A DNA stretch of 64,000 nucleotides, taken from Sphingopyxis sp. YR583 (GTDB lineage: Bacteria; Pseudomonadota; Alphaproteobacteria; Sphingomonadales; Sphingomonadaceae). The position numbers and the translations under genes are program-made. The stretch is taken from positions 62,001 through 126,000 of the forward strand of contig NZ_FNWK01000003.1 in assembly GCF_900108295.1 (NCBI RefSeq), in the 5' to 3' direction. This document shows, piece after piece, positions 9,053-17,825 of this stretch (position 1 is the stretch's first letter; every line of letters starts with the position of its first letter). The notes under the pieces are model-generated. The model had not been told where the DNA came from. It searched no databases and saw nothing but the letters and a program-made list of their open reading frames with translations.

Positions 9053-9402
9053 TTTAGCGTCTCGCTGTCTGGTTGCCCTTCATTACCGAGGGCGGTGGGG
9101 GGAAAATTATGTCTGCGAGGTGGAGAGCCGCAGGGGTCTCAAGGACGAGATTTTGCCGCTGGGCGGGAGCATTGGGACTCGGCAGCACGGGTGTCATCGA
9201 CCGCGGACTCGCAGGAGAGCAGGATAAAGAGCATTTGGACCTCGGATATAAGATGCACCGTCGTATCTAAAATGCCGGATCGACTGTCAATAGGAAACGT
9301 CGCGTATCTTATGACCGGGTTCGCGCGGCGCCGACGCCCCGTCTTTTCGGAGCGAGCAAGGCTGACCGGGCCGCGAGACGGCCAAGACGTGCCACGAACG
9401 AC
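9053..9402. promoter_or_regulatory. Intergenic region with likely ompV promoter and repeated GYATCTWA motifs
   Basis: No gene is evident here. On the minus strand TTGACA (9290-9285) is followed after 15 bp by TAGATA (9269-9264), a possible promoter reading toward the ompV-like gene. The motif GYATCTWA occurs three times: inverted at 9249-9256, and direct at 9263-9270 and 9304-9311. The first two copies form an imperfect inverted repeat over the presumed -10 region, a layout expected for a TetR-type operator. Confidence 0.4.
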
Positions 9403-9987
9403 CTATTTCGGTGATGCTGCCGCAACGAGCGGCAGGAATATCTCGTCGACGATCTCGGCTATCGCCGCATCGGAGACCGGTTTCACCGTGACCATGATTT
9501 CATGCAGGACCAGTCCGAGCGGCATGCGCGCGATACGCGGCGTCAGACGCTGCTCGTCGATTTCTCCGCGCTGGACCGCCCTTTCGATAACCGGCTGAAG
9601 CGGATGTTCGCGAAATCGCTCGTCGGTGAAGCTTGCATTCTCGCCCGCCATATCCTCGTTCATCTCGAAGAGGAGCCGCAGCAACTTCGGAGGCGAGCGA
9701 TCGGCAAACTTGCGCAGGATCATGCAAAGTTCTGCGCGCAGATCGCCCAGATCGGGGACGTCGATCGGGTTCTGGCGGACATGTTGCGCGATCGCCGCCG
9801 AGGCGAGGTCCGTGCGCGTCGGCCAACGCCGATACAGGACGGGACGACTTGTGTGCGCTCGCTTGGCCACCGCTTCAAAAGTGAAATGAGCATAGCCTGC
9901 AATCGAGAGTTCCGCCCAGGCCGCCTCGAGGATCGCATCCTCGAGGGCGGAGCCTCGCCTCCTCCGCATGATGGCGTCGGCGCTCAT
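9403..9987 (-). CDS. TetR/AcrR family transcriptional regulator
   Basis: A 194-residue protein if started at ATG 9987 (MSADAIMRRRRGSALEDAIL). The N-terminal HTH is clear: AILEAAWAELSIAGYAHFTFEAVAKRA followed by the recognition part VLYRRWPTRTDLASAAI. The C-terminal domain resembles TetR_C_11-type repressors. The frame is open further upstream to 10170, but the extra residues are not part of the fold. It lies upstream of, and parallel to, the ompV-like gene, so local control of that porin is the simplest guess. Confidence 0.85.
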   Translation of the reverse strand: MSADAIMRRRRGSALEDAILEAAWAELSIAGYAHFTFEAVAKRAHTSRPVLYRRWPTRTDLASAAIAQHVRQNPIDVPDLGDLRAELCMILRKFADRSPPKLLRLLFEMNEDMAGENASFTDERFREHPLQPVIERAVQRGEIDEQRLTPRIARMPLGLVLHEIMVTVKPVSDAAIAEIVDEIFLPLVAAASPK

Positions 9988-10669
9988 GCGAGGTCGGCTT
10001 CGCCGATCCGATACAAGCGTGCCGTGCACCTGGTTCGAGCAGAAACTTCGGACTGCGAGGCATGAGGCGCGCGGATCGGGGCGTCCGCGAACTGTCGCGA
10101 CCTGACATTCGTTGCGAAGCGGATTCCTTGCATCGTCTGGGCATGTATCGATCGGCCATACTGATGTCATGCGTTAACCGCACTGCCCGGCCGCAAAGAT
10201 CTTGGCCGCTGGACTCAAATCGCAACCCAAGCCCGGCCCCTAGCGGAGCTACTTTCCCAGAGGTTGGATCGCTAACCCGTGACAGAATATCAGGGAAAAT
10301 GACCCAAGGCCGACGGACCGCTTCCGGGACAAAATCGGCAAGGCGAACGTTTAGTCGTTCTCTGCCGCTGATCGCGGACTATATCGCGCGCCGGGTGATG
10401 CGAAAATTCTCAAGTCGAGTGACGCTCAGTTCAAGGGCAACGTGGGATATGACGGACCGAAAGGACAGCGCGATCCGTCTGCCTTGACCCCTCCACTGGT
10501 GGGTTCACCAACGAGTTACAGCCAAAGTGAAAATCCGGACATTGATGCCATTTGCTATCGCGAACCGGTGGTAAAATTGCCGCCGCTTCGGCGCGATGTG
10601 GCGCGGGGAGTTGCGTTGATCTTCCGGTAGGACCTGATAGGGCATCGCAAGACAGTTTCGAGGGCGAAG
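9988..10669. other. Non-coding stretch before the IclR gene
   Basis: About 680 bp with no supported gene. Open frames on both strands here have no family-like sequence. A short inverted repeat TGGTG-N4-CACCA lies at 10497-10510, about 160 bp upstream of the IclR start. I cannot assign a promoter with confidence. Confidence 0.4.
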
Positions 10670-11476
10670 ATGGCAGACACCGACAAGCAGCCAGATGACA
10701 AAACTTCGCGTCGGAAGGGTATCCAGTCGGTCGAAGTTGGCCTCAACGTTCTCCAGGCGATGGCGTCGCTGGGAGGCCCCTCGGCCTTGAGCGCGATCTC
10801 CCACGCGAGCAACATGGCCGCGCCGCAGGTGCACCGGTATCTCCAAAGCCTCATCGCAACAGGCATGGCGACGCAGGATCCGTCAAGTGGACGGTATGAC
10901 CTCGGTCCCGGAGCGCTGAAACTTGGTCTCGCCGCCCTTGCCCGTACCGATGCGTTCAGGCTCGTCGACAGTATCATATACGAGTTCTCTCGAACATCGG
11001 GGCAGACGGTGCTCATCGCCGCCTTGGGGCCGCTGGGGCCAACCGTCGTACGATGGTATTCGGGCAAGCCCGGTGTTGCTACCTCGCTTACGGTCGGCTC
11101 GGTGATGTCGATGATCTACTCGGCCACAGGACGGATATTTCTTGGCTTTTCACCCGAGCCGGAAATAGAAAATCTCGTTGCTCAGGAGATGCAGCGGGCG
11201 CCGATGACGCCCGAGGAACTTGATGCCGTGCGCCGCGATGTGCGCGAAAGGGGCCGGGCCCATGTGAGCGGCATGCTGATTCCGGGGCTCAATGCCACCG
11301 CTTTTCCTGTCTTCGACCTTCAAGGCCGGCCCATTTTGTCTGCAACAATGGTATGGCCCGATGCATTCGATAGCCCGGGGCAGGAACAGGCGAGCGAAGA
11401 ACTGGCGATCGCCTGCCGCGCAATGAGCACGAGCCTCGGCTGGTCGGAGGAGCCTGCCATACGGCAATCGACCTAG
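10670..11476 (+). CDS. IclR family transcriptional regulator
   Basis: The 268-residue protein has the N-terminal winged helix (KGIQSVEVGLNVLQAM, then ALSAISHASNMAAPQVHRYL with the recognition helix, and a wing ending in GRYDLGPGALKLG). The C-terminal effector domain includes HVSGMLIPGLNATAFPVFD. IclR proteins often control aromatic catabolic operons. The adjacent convergent salicylate/gentisate cluster (ends 11630) makes that operon the likely target. The start is ATG 10670 with GAGG just upstream. Confidence 0.92.
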   Translation: MADTDKQPDDKTSRRKGIQSVEVGLNVLQAMASLGGPSALSAISHASNMAAPQVHRYLQSLIATGMATQDPSSGRYDLGPGALKLGLAALARTDAFRLVDSIIYEFSRTSGQTVLIAALGPLGPTVVRWYSGKPGVATSLTVGSVMSMIYSATGRIFLGFSPEPEIENLVAQEMQRAPMTPEELDAVRRDVRERGRAHVSGMLIPGLNATAFPVFDLQGRPILSATMVWPDAFDSPGQEQASEELAIACRAMSTSLGWSEEPAIRQST

Positions 11477-11629
11477 CGGCCCCATGCAAGGTGGCCCAGC
11501 GCCTGACGCGGGACCTGCCGCCGTGTCACTGGCGACAGTCCATACGCGACCGCAGCGCGGTCGGCAGCATTGCAGAGACGTGACTGTTTCGATCGAGGGC
11601 GATCGTCGGGCGGTCTGGGCCCACCCCGA

Positions 11630-13087
11630 TCAGATCGGGTAGAGCTGTCCCGCCGGTTCGATCGTAATCCATTTTAGCTCAGTAAACTCGTCGATCACGG
11701 CCCGTCCGTCGAACCGGCCATAGCCACTTGCCTTCATCCCACCATATGGAGCTTGAGGCTCATTTTGCACAGTCGCGCCATTGACGTGAACGTGACCTGC
11801 GTCGATCCGCCGGGCAACGTCGAGAGCGCGTATCACGTCCTGTCCGAACACAGCAGCTGCGAGGCCATATTCGGTATCGTTGGCGACGCGGACGGCTTCC
11901 TCGACGCCGCTTACGCGGACGACCGTGGTTACGGGGCCGAAGGTCTCCTCATCATAAATGGTCATACCGGGTTTGACATGGTCAACAATTGTCGCGGGCA
12001 TGACAGCGCCGTTTGCCCGTCCCCCGGCGACGATCTTGGCGCCTTTGCCCTCTGCATCGTCAATCATAGCGTTGATGCGTCTGCCGGATTCCGCGGCGAT
12101 CATCGGCCCGACGACGCACGATGGATCAATCTTGGGATCACCGCTCGTCAGCTTTACCGCTTCCGCAGCAAATCGCTCAACGAACGCGTCGGCGATGCGT
12201 TCGTCCACGACAAAGCGTTCGGTCGACATGCAAATCTGCCCCTGATAAAGGTAGGAGCCGAAGATGGCGGCGCGCACGGCATCATCGAGATTTGCATCAT
12301 CGAGCACGACGAACGGCGCTTTTCCGCCCAGCTCGAGCAAACAGCGTTTCAGATGATGCGCCGCCTTTTCAGCGATGATGCGCCCGACGCGGGTCGAACC
12401 CGTGAAGTTGATCCGCCGCACCGCGGGATGACTGACCAGCGTGTCGATGATCGCCGGGCTATCTTCGGGCGCATTGGTCAGAAAGTTCAGCACCCCCGCT
12501 GGCAAGCCTGCTTCGTGAAAGGCTTCAGCCACGAGCGCATGGGTCTTGGGACTCAGCTCCGACGCGCGGAAGATAACAGAATTTCCGCACGCGATCGGAT
12601 AGGCGATCGCGCGGGCTGCCAAAATGATCGGCCCGTTCCACGGCACGATGCTGAGAACCACGCCTGCGGGTTGCCGGACCGTCATAGAGAGCGCGCCGGG
12701 CTTGTCGGTGGGTATGGTCTCGCCCTGAATCTGAGTGGTCAGCGCCGCCGCCTCGCGAATAAGTCCCGCGGCGGCGAACACGTTGAACCCGCTCCAGAGG
12801 CCCGAAGCGCCGATTTCGGCCGCCATTGCGGCGCCGATCGTCTCGACCTTCGCCTCCAGCCTGTCCGCCGCGGCGAGAAGAATTTTCCTCCGCTCGGTCG
12901 GGCCGGTTACCGACCAGGTCCGGAAAGCGTGCTGCGCGGATTCGGCTGCGCGCTGCGCATCCGCAACGGAGGCCGCTGCCGCCGTGGTGGCGAGCGCGTC
13001 ACTGACAGGGTCACGCCGCTCGAAGGTGGCTCCGTCGGCTGCGTCCAGCGCTTCATTGTCGATCGTCAGTTGAACCTTCACAGCCAA
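11630..13087 (-). CDS. Salicylaldehyde-type NAD-dependent aldehyde dehydrogenase
   Basis: The 485-residue protein has the full aldehyde dehydrogenase motif set: PWNGP (Asn151), FTGSTRVG at ~228-235, catalytic Glu252 in LELGG and the nucleophile Cys286 in GQICMST. The GQICMSTERFVV context is characteristic of the salicylaldehyde/benzaldehyde/vanillin dehydrogenase subgroup (NahF type). It is the last gene of the minus-strand salicylate cluster, 75 bp after the maleylpyruvate isomerase gene. Oxidation of salicylaldehyde to salicylate would feed the hydroxylase encoded upstream. Substrate is inferred from context; vanillin or benzaldehyde are alternatives. Confidence 0.88.
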   Translation of the reverse strand: MAVKVQLTIDNEALDAADGATFERRDPVSDALATTAAAASVADAQRAAESAQHAFRTWSVTGPTERRKILLAAADRLEAKVETIGAAMAAEIGASGLWSGFNVFAAAGLIREAAALTTQIQGETIPTDKPGALSMTVRQPAGVVLSIVPWNGPIILAARAIAYPIACGNSVIFRASELSPKTHALVAEAFHEAGLPAGVLNFLTNAPEDSPAIIDTLVSHPAVRRINFTGSTRVGRIIAEKAAHHLKRCLLELGGKAPFVVLDDANLDDAVRAAIFGSYLYQGQICMSTERFVVDERIADAFVERFAAEAVKLTSGDPKIDPSCVVGPMIAAESGRRINAMIDDAEGKGAKIVAGGRANGAVMPATIVDHVKPGMTIYDEETFGPVTTVVRVSGVEEAVRVANDTEYGLAAAVFGQDVIRALDVARRIDAGHVHVNGATVQNEPQAPYGGMKASGYGRFDGRAVIDEFTELKWITIEPAGQLYPI

Positions 13088-13161
13088 GCTCCTCTAATAA
13101 TAGCGTTGCATGCGTCGCGCTCCACAGCGCCATCCAGTACATCAGTCGGTCCGATCACGGC

Positions 13162-13788
13162 TTATTCCGCGTCGGGCTGTTCTTCGGGCCGTGCTCGCCT
13201 GAACGCATCGAGTTCGAGGCATCTCGCCTCGATGTCGAGTAAATCCGGCCAGCGCAAGTCGACGCCGAACCTGCGTGCATTAACGAGTTGCGGAACAAGG
13301 CAAAGCTCGGCGAGCCCCGGCCTATCCCCAAAGCAGAAGCGGTTCTCGCGCCGACCGAGCAGGGTGGAACAGGCCGACAGCCCCTCGTCGATCGTGATCC
13401 TCGCCCAATGATTAACTTGTTCCTCGGCGAGACCGAGCGCCCGAAGTCGTGCGAGGATCTTCAGATTCTGAACCGGGTGGATATCGCACGCGATAACCTG
13501 GGAAAAAGCCCGGACGCGAGCGCGCAGTGTCAATTCAGCCGGAAGAAGCGGCGGCGCAGGCTTCAGTTCGTCGAGATATTCACAGATGGCGAGCGATTGG
13601 GTGAGAACGTCCCCACCGGTTTCGAGCGTCGGCAACAGGCCTTGCGGATTGAGCCGGCGATAGTCCGGGGCGTTTTGCTCACCCTTTCGCAAATGATGGG
13701 CGACGCTTTCATAGGCGAGGCCCTTCAGGTTCAGCGCGATCCTGACCCGGTAGGATGCCGTCGAGCGGAAATATTCGTGCAGTTTCAC
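13162..13788 (-). CDS. nagL: Maleylpyruvate isomerase, zeta-class GST (NagL-like)
   Basis: This enzyme converts maleylpyruvate, the ring-opening product of gentisate, to fumarylpyruvate using glutathione. The thioredoxin-like N-terminal domain begins VKLHEYFRSTASYRVRIALN, where S-T-A-S-Y-R-V-R-I matches the zeta-GST active-site signature SSxxxRVRIAL. The C-terminal helical domain has the zeta-typical CDIHPVQNLKILARL. GTG 13788 is chosen because it begins the fold; the frame is open to a TTG at 13857 with no family sequence before the GTG. It lies between fumarylpyruvate hydrolase and the aldehyde dehydrogenase. Confidence 0.9.
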   Translation of the reverse strand: MKLHEYFRSTASYRVRIALNLKGLAYESVAHHLRKGEQNAPDYRRLNPQGLLPTLETGGDVLTQSLAICEYLDELKPAPPLLPAELTLRARVRAFSQVIACDIHPVQNLKILARLRALGLAEEQVNHWARITIDEGLSACSTLLGRRENRFCFGDRPGLAELCLVPQLVNARRFGVDLRWPDLLDIEARCLELDAFRRARPEEQPDAE

Positions 13789-13862
13789 CAGATCAACATC
13801 CCGATAAGCAAAAGGCCGCTGTCGACGCAAGGCCGGATGACGGCAAACGCGCCGCAATGTCC

Positions 13863-14561
13863 TCAGTCCGTCATCGCCGCGCCGATACGCACCGCCGTTG
13901 GTTGCAAACCGGCAATGGATACTATGATCTCGTCCCCCGGAACGACCGGCCCGACGCCCGCCGGGGTTCCCGTGTAGATGAGGTCGCCCGGTTCGAGACG
14001 ATAGAGATTGCTGAGGAAAGCAATGATGTCGGCAACCGGCCAGATCATGTCGCCAAGGTCGCCGCGCTGCTTGGTTTCGCCATTGACCGTCAGTTCGATC
14101 GCCCCGCTTGCGATATGCCCCGCATCCGCGACGGGAAGAATTATGCCGAGCGGCGACGATTGTTCGACATTTTTTCCCGTATCCCAGGGACGTCCCTTTT
14201 CCCGCGCGACGAGCTGCAGATCACGGCGCGTCATGTCGAGACCGGTCGCGTAGCCATAGACATGATCGAGTGCGACCGTCGGCGCGATATTGCGTCCAGC
14301 CTTGCCGATCGCGACGACGAGCTCGGCCTCATAATGGAAATTGGCGGTCCCCGGCGGATAGGCAATCTCCGTGCCGCTCGGCACGACCGTCTCGGCCCAT
14401 TTCGTGAAAAAGAAGGGCGGCTCGCGATCAGGGTCGCGGCCCATTTCGACCGCGTGGGCGTAATAATTTGCGCCAACGCAGAATATGCGGCGGACAGGAA
14501 AGCTTTCGCCATTGGCAACAGCAGCCGCTGGTGCGCCAGGGACAGAGAAGGAGAGAGTCAC
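13863..14561 (-). CDS. nagK: Fumarylpyruvate hydrolase (FAH family, NagK-like)
   Basis: A 232-residue FAH-fold hydrolase that splits fumarylpyruvate to fumarate and pyruvate. Visible family motifs are IFCVGANYYAHAVEM, the metal site in FHYEAELVVAIGK, GYATGLDMTRRDLQ and the C-terminal LEPGDLIYTGTPAGVGPV. The start is GTG 14561 overlapping the TGA of the gentisate dioxygenase (GTGA), so a longer in-frame extension to 14930 is rejected. Its place directly after gentisate dioxygenase points to the gentisate pathway rather than homogentisate. Confidence 0.92.
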   Translation of the reverse strand: MTLSFSVPGAPAAAVANGESFPVRRIFCVGANYYAHAVEMGRDPDREPPFFFTKWAETVVPSGTEIAYPPGTANFHYEAELVVAIGKAGRNIAPTVALDHVYGYATGLDMTRRDLQLVAREKGRPWDTGKNVEQSSPLGIILPVADAGHIASGAIELTVNGETKQRGDLGDMIWPVADIIAFLSNLYRLEPGDLIYTGTPAGVGPVVPGDEIIVSIAGLQPTAVRIGAAMTD

Positions 14562-15610
14562 AACAATTCCTCTTTGAAGAGATGGAGTTTCTGCTGGCAT
14601 GTCTTGTCGGAGAAACCGAACAGGACGAGAGGTCGGCTCGCGGCAAATTGGACGGTCTTCCAGGAGGGAACGATGAAGATATCGCGTTCCGCGAGATCGA
14701 GCGGCTTGCCGTCGATCAGCGCCGTTCCTCCGCCCTCGACGACGACGTAGATCGAGCCGTCGGTCGAACGACGGGCCCGGGTCTCGAAGCCTTGCGGGAT
14801 CAGGCGGACATGCGCAGATACGGTCGGCATGATAGAGCCGCCATCGGCCGGATTGATGAATTCGAGCGCGTGACCGAGGTGCGGGTCGATCTCGGCAGTC
14901 GCTGCCATGTTGCCGAGCGCGGCGCGCCATTCGGCGTAAGGGTAATGAAACAGCGGCTGGTGCGCAGGCCGGCGATCAGCGACCCCTCCCCGCATCGGCC
15001 GCATATTGTGCCCATATCGTGCCAGCGTGTCTCCGGGCGGGGCGGTCTCGGGAAAAGCCGGTTCCTGCCATTTCTCCGCGAAGCCGGCATCGAAATGCCG
15101 CACCGTCGGGATATCGAGTCCGTCGAGCCAAATCATCGGACTGGACGTCGGGTTGCCATGGTCATGCCACTGGCCGCCGGGCGTCAGCACGAGATCGAAC
15201 GGCCGCATGATCGCCTTTTCTCCGTCGACGGCGGTAAAGGCGCCCTCGCCTTCCATCACGAACCGGAGCGCGCATTGGCTGTGCCGGTGACATGGTGCGA
15301 CTTCGCCTGGCAGGATCATCTGCAGTCCGGCGTAAAGGCTTGAGGTGGCAGAAGAACTGCCCTTAAGACCCGGGTTTTCAAGGATCAGTACGCGCCGCTC
15401 GGCTTGCTCGGCAGAAATCAGGTCACCGGCCCGCAGCAGATAGGCACGCGCGTTGTGGTACCGCCATCGATGGGTGACCGCGGAGCTGTCGGGTTCGCGC
15501 GGGACGAGCGCGTGCAGAACCTCCCAAAGCGGCGTCAGGCTCTCGGGCTCCATTTCGGCGTAAAGCGCCTCGAGCTGGCTTCTCTGGTCATTGGGTCGGT
15601 CAGTCATCAT
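14558..15610 (-). CDS. nagI: Gentisate 1,2-dioxygenase
   Basis: A bicupin Fe(II) ring-cleavage dioxygenase opening gentisate to maleylpyruvate. The protein has 350 residues, normal for the family. The N-terminal cupin carries the metal His pair in CHRHSQCALRFVMEGEGAF (His108, His110) and the third His in GGQWHDHGN. The second cupin (TDGSIYVVVEGGGTALIDG) lacks the metal set, as in known enzymes. It lies 43 bp after the ferredoxin gene and overlaps the hydrolase gene by 4 bp. Confidence 0.94.
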   Translation of the reverse strand: MMTDRPNDQRSQLEALYAEMEPESLTPLWEVLHALVPREPDSSAVTHRWRYHNARAYLLRAGDLISAEQAERRVLILENPGLKGSSSATSSLYAGLQMILPGEVAPCHRHSQCALRFVMEGEGAFTAVDGEKAIMRPFDLVLTPGGQWHDHGNPTSSPMIWLDGLDIPTVRHFDAGFAEKWQEPAFPETAPPGDTLARYGHNMRPMRGGVADRRPAHQPLFHYPYAEWRAALGNMAATAEIDPHLGHALEFINPADGGSIMPTVSAHVRLIPQGFETRARRSTDGSIYVVVEGGGTALIDGKPLDLAERDIFIVPSWKTVQFAASRPLVLFGFSDKTCQQKLHLFKEELL

Positions 15611-15653
15611 GTCGGGTCCATTGTTGGCGAGCGCGCATTACCGACGCGTCCTG

Positions 15654-15971
15654 CTATTCCTCAAGCGCCACGCGCACCGAGAGCTGCTCGATGTCGCCGG
15701 TCAAAAATATCTGGCACGAAAGCCGCGATGAAAGATCTCGATGCTCAGACTCCGAGAGGAGGTCGTCCTCATCGTCGCTCATCGCAGGCAAGTCATGGCC
15801 ATGCGCGTCGTCGATATGGACGTGACAGGTCGCGCAAGAGAGACATCCTCCGCAAATCGCAAAGGCCTCGTTGAAGCCGGCGTCGCGGATGGCTTCCATC
15901 AAAGTGACGCCGCTCTCGGCATCGATGCGGCTCTCGAAGCCGTTCCGATCGGTGAGATGGAGGATAGTCAT
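15654..15971 (-). CDS. [2Fe-2S] ferredoxin, adrenodoxin/putidaredoxin type
   Basis: A 105-residue ferredoxin with the cluster ligands Cys40, Cys46, Cys49 and Cys86 in the C-x5-C-x2-C...C pattern (AICGGCLSCATCHVHI and RLSCQIF). Cys43 is an extra cysteine inside the loop. This is the vertebrate/putidaredoxin class rather than the Rieske class that serves NagGH in Ralstonia U2. It sits 14 bp after the hydroxylase small subunit, so it is the likely electron donor to that oxygenase. It could also serve the P450 at 27870, which has no ferredoxin of its own nearby. Confidence 0.92.
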   Translation of the reverse strand: MTILHLTDRNGFESRIDAESGVTLMEAIRDAGFNEAFAICGGCLSCATCHVHIDDAHGHDLPAMSDDEDDLLSESEHRDLSSRLSCQIFLTGDIEQLSVRVALEE

Positions 15972-15985
15972 AACCGGCTCCGAAG

Positions 15986-16462
15986 TCAGATGGGATAGAT
16001 GAGCGAATTGGGGATCAGTTCGCTGTCAAAAACGCAGAATTTCGACTGAAACAGCAATCGGTCGCCCGATGTGGCAACCCGATCGACGTAGCGTCCTGCG
16101 TTAAATATCTCGCTTGGACAGTCGCGCTTCGTGCGGATTACAAGGTAGTTTGCCTCGACCTCGAGTATGTCGCCGTGCCGTGCCAGTACATGGGGCAGGC
16201 CCACGATGTGCCGCTGATAATAAGGCGCGTGGAACAAAGTGCTCTCGATGCCATAGACGCGGTCGCGCAGCATGCCGAGGCCATGCAGATCGAGCGTCCC
16301 AAGGGGCAGACCGCGATCATAGTTTTCGCGCGGCACGATGCGATAGCGGCAATCCTCGGTAAAAAAGTCCGGCCAGTCGCCAAAGCGGCCCTCGTCGATG
16401 CAGGCGACATAGGCCGCGTACAAGCCGCCAAGCGCAGTCGAAAGCTGATCGGCTGCAATCAC
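15986..16462 (-). CDS. nagH: Salicylate 5-hydroxylase small oxygenase subunit (NagH-like)
   Basis: The 158-residue beta subunit of a Rieske oxygenase, SnoaL/NTF2-like fold. Features typical of NagH are DWPDFFTEDCRYRIVPRENYDRG, the RDRVYGIESTLFHAPYYQRH stretch and the C-terminal ELIPNSLIYPI. The start is GTG 16462 overlapping the TGA of the alpha subunit (GTGA); the frame extends upstream inside alpha, but that part is not homologous. Close coupling with alpha supports a heteromeric alpha3beta3 oxygenase converting salicylate to gentisate. Confidence 0.92.
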   Translation of the reverse strand: MIAADQLSTALGGLYAAYVACIDEGRFGDWPDFFTEDCRYRIVPRENYDRGLPLGTLDLHGLGMLRDRVYGIESTLFHAPYYQRHIVGLPHVLARHGDILEVEANYLVIRTKRDCPSEIFNAGRYVDRVATSGDRLLFQSKFCVFDSELIPNSLIYPI

Positions 16463-17715
16463 AGATCCATAACCTCTCTCCAATAGCGATACATTCCGCG
16501 GATCAGCGTTTCCGTCACCATATGGTCGGTGTTTTCGATCGCGGTTCCGCCAAGTTCGCAAAGCGAACTGAAGTCAGCATCCTGCTGGAACCCGTCCTGG
16601 CTGAACTCGATGACTTCGCCATCATCAGCAGACACAAAGCCAGCGGGACCGAAGAGATTGGCCTGCCGCAACCGGCGTTGGACCATGGCGTCGTCGTCCT
16701 CCTCGAACCCGAAGTGCGTCCAGACGAAATCGAACTTGTCGTGGCCTACCGGCAAGATCTGCCGGGTCGACAGCGAATTGACCTGCTGCTGAAGGATGAC
16801 ACTCGGAAAAATCGTCGTCATGCACACGGTCGGCTCGCCCCACCATGGTTCATGGACGATATCGAGCAGGCGCATGTCGTTAAGCTTCATATTCTCGCGG
16901 AAGCTCGAAACGCCTTGGGTGACATCCTTGTCGACGGTTTCACTGCGCCGCGACACCATGCAGGCATGCCGGTTCTTCTCGTCCATGACGAGATCGGATT
17001 TGTTGTCGGCGCGCCAGAGGCCAAAAGTGACGAACCAGGTATGCAAGAGACCTGGATGATAGGGATCCTTGATATTCTCCATCATCAGCTTCCAGTTTCC
17101 CGGAATCCGCTGGCGCGAATAGCCATGGACGACCAGTTTCCGCCCGTCGAAGGTCCGGTCGAAGTATCGCAGCACATCGGGGCCAAGATATTCCTCGAAC
17201 GATTCGGTCTCGTCGGAGAAGCTTGCGAACACCACGCCGTTGCGTACCGCGACCTTGAGACGGGTGAGGGCGCGATCCTCGAGGGTAAAGTCGGCGGGCA
17301 TACCGCCCTGCCCCTTGACGCCGCGCTGGAACGGGACGCCAAGCAGCTTCCCGTCGTAATTATAATTCCACTGATGATAGGGACAGACGAGCGTCTTCAC
17401 ATGACCGGTCCGCTCCTGGCAGAACCGCATTGCGCGGTGCGCGCAACGATTCTCAAGCACATTGATCTCGCCCTTGCGGTTGCGGATCATGATAACCGAT
17501 CGCTCGCCGATCGCGGTACGCTTGAAGTCGCCGGGATTGGGGACCTCGACTTCGAGGCCGACATAGCTCCAGTGCCGGCCATAGAAGATGCGCTCGAGCT
17601 CGCGCGCGTAGATCGACGGATCGGTGTACACGAAGGAGGGAATGCGGCTGTTGTTGCCATCTTGCCAGATTCCAGGCTGCGGATCGGCTGCCGGTGATGC
17701 GACGTCTTGATCCAT
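16459..17715 (-). CDS. nagG: Salicylate 5-hydroxylase large (Rieske) oxygenase subunit (NagG-like)
   Basis: A 418-residue catalytic subunit with the Rieske centre C91-x-H93 (NRCAHRAMRF) and C111-x2-H114 (CPYHQWNY). The mononuclear iron site is in DPYHPGLLH (Asp217, His220, His225). The flanking sequence (ELERIFYGRHWSYVGLEVE, FKRTAIGERSVIMIR, FGPAGFVSADDGEVIEFSQ) closely resembles salicylate 5-hydroxylases. The start is ATG 17715 with GGAGAG 7 bp upstream. It heads the hydroxylase-ferredoxin-gentisate run, 110 bp after a TonB receptor gene. Substrate assignment rests on family resemblance plus the gentisate genes. Confidence 0.93.
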   Translation of the reverse strand: MDQDVASPAADPQPGIWQDGNNSRIPSFVYTDPSIYARELERIFYGRHWSYVGLEVEVPNPGDFKRTAIGERSVIMIRNRKGEINVLENRCAHRAMRFCQERTGHVKTLVCPYHQWNYNYDGKLLGVPFQRGVKGQGGMPADFTLEDRALTRLKVAVRNGVVFASFSDETESFEEYLGPDVLRYFDRTFDGRKLVVHGYSRQRIPGNWKLMMENIKDPYHPGLLHTWFVTFGLWRADNKSDLVMDEKNRHACMVSRRSETVDKDVTQGVSSFRENMKLNDMRLLDIVHEPWWGEPTVCMTTIFPSVILQQQVNSLSTRQILPVGHDKFDFVWTHFGFEEDDDAMVQRRLRQANLFGPAGFVSADDGEVIEFSQDGFQQDADFSSLCELGGTAIENTDHMVTETLIRGMYRYWREVMDL

Positions 17716-17825
17716 GAGCACTCTCCATTGATTATCGTTGGACTCGCGGCGGCCTCGCATTCTCAAGCAAGACCGCCGCGACCCAGGGACAGATTGGCGA
17801 TGGCGATCATGCCATCACGTGCCGA

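Noticed and set aside
11753..13411. A 552-codon plus-strand frame opposite the aldehyde dehydrogenase gene
   Set aside because: The minus strand encodes a complete aldehyde dehydrogenase with all catalytic motifs; the plus frame has no family-like sequence.
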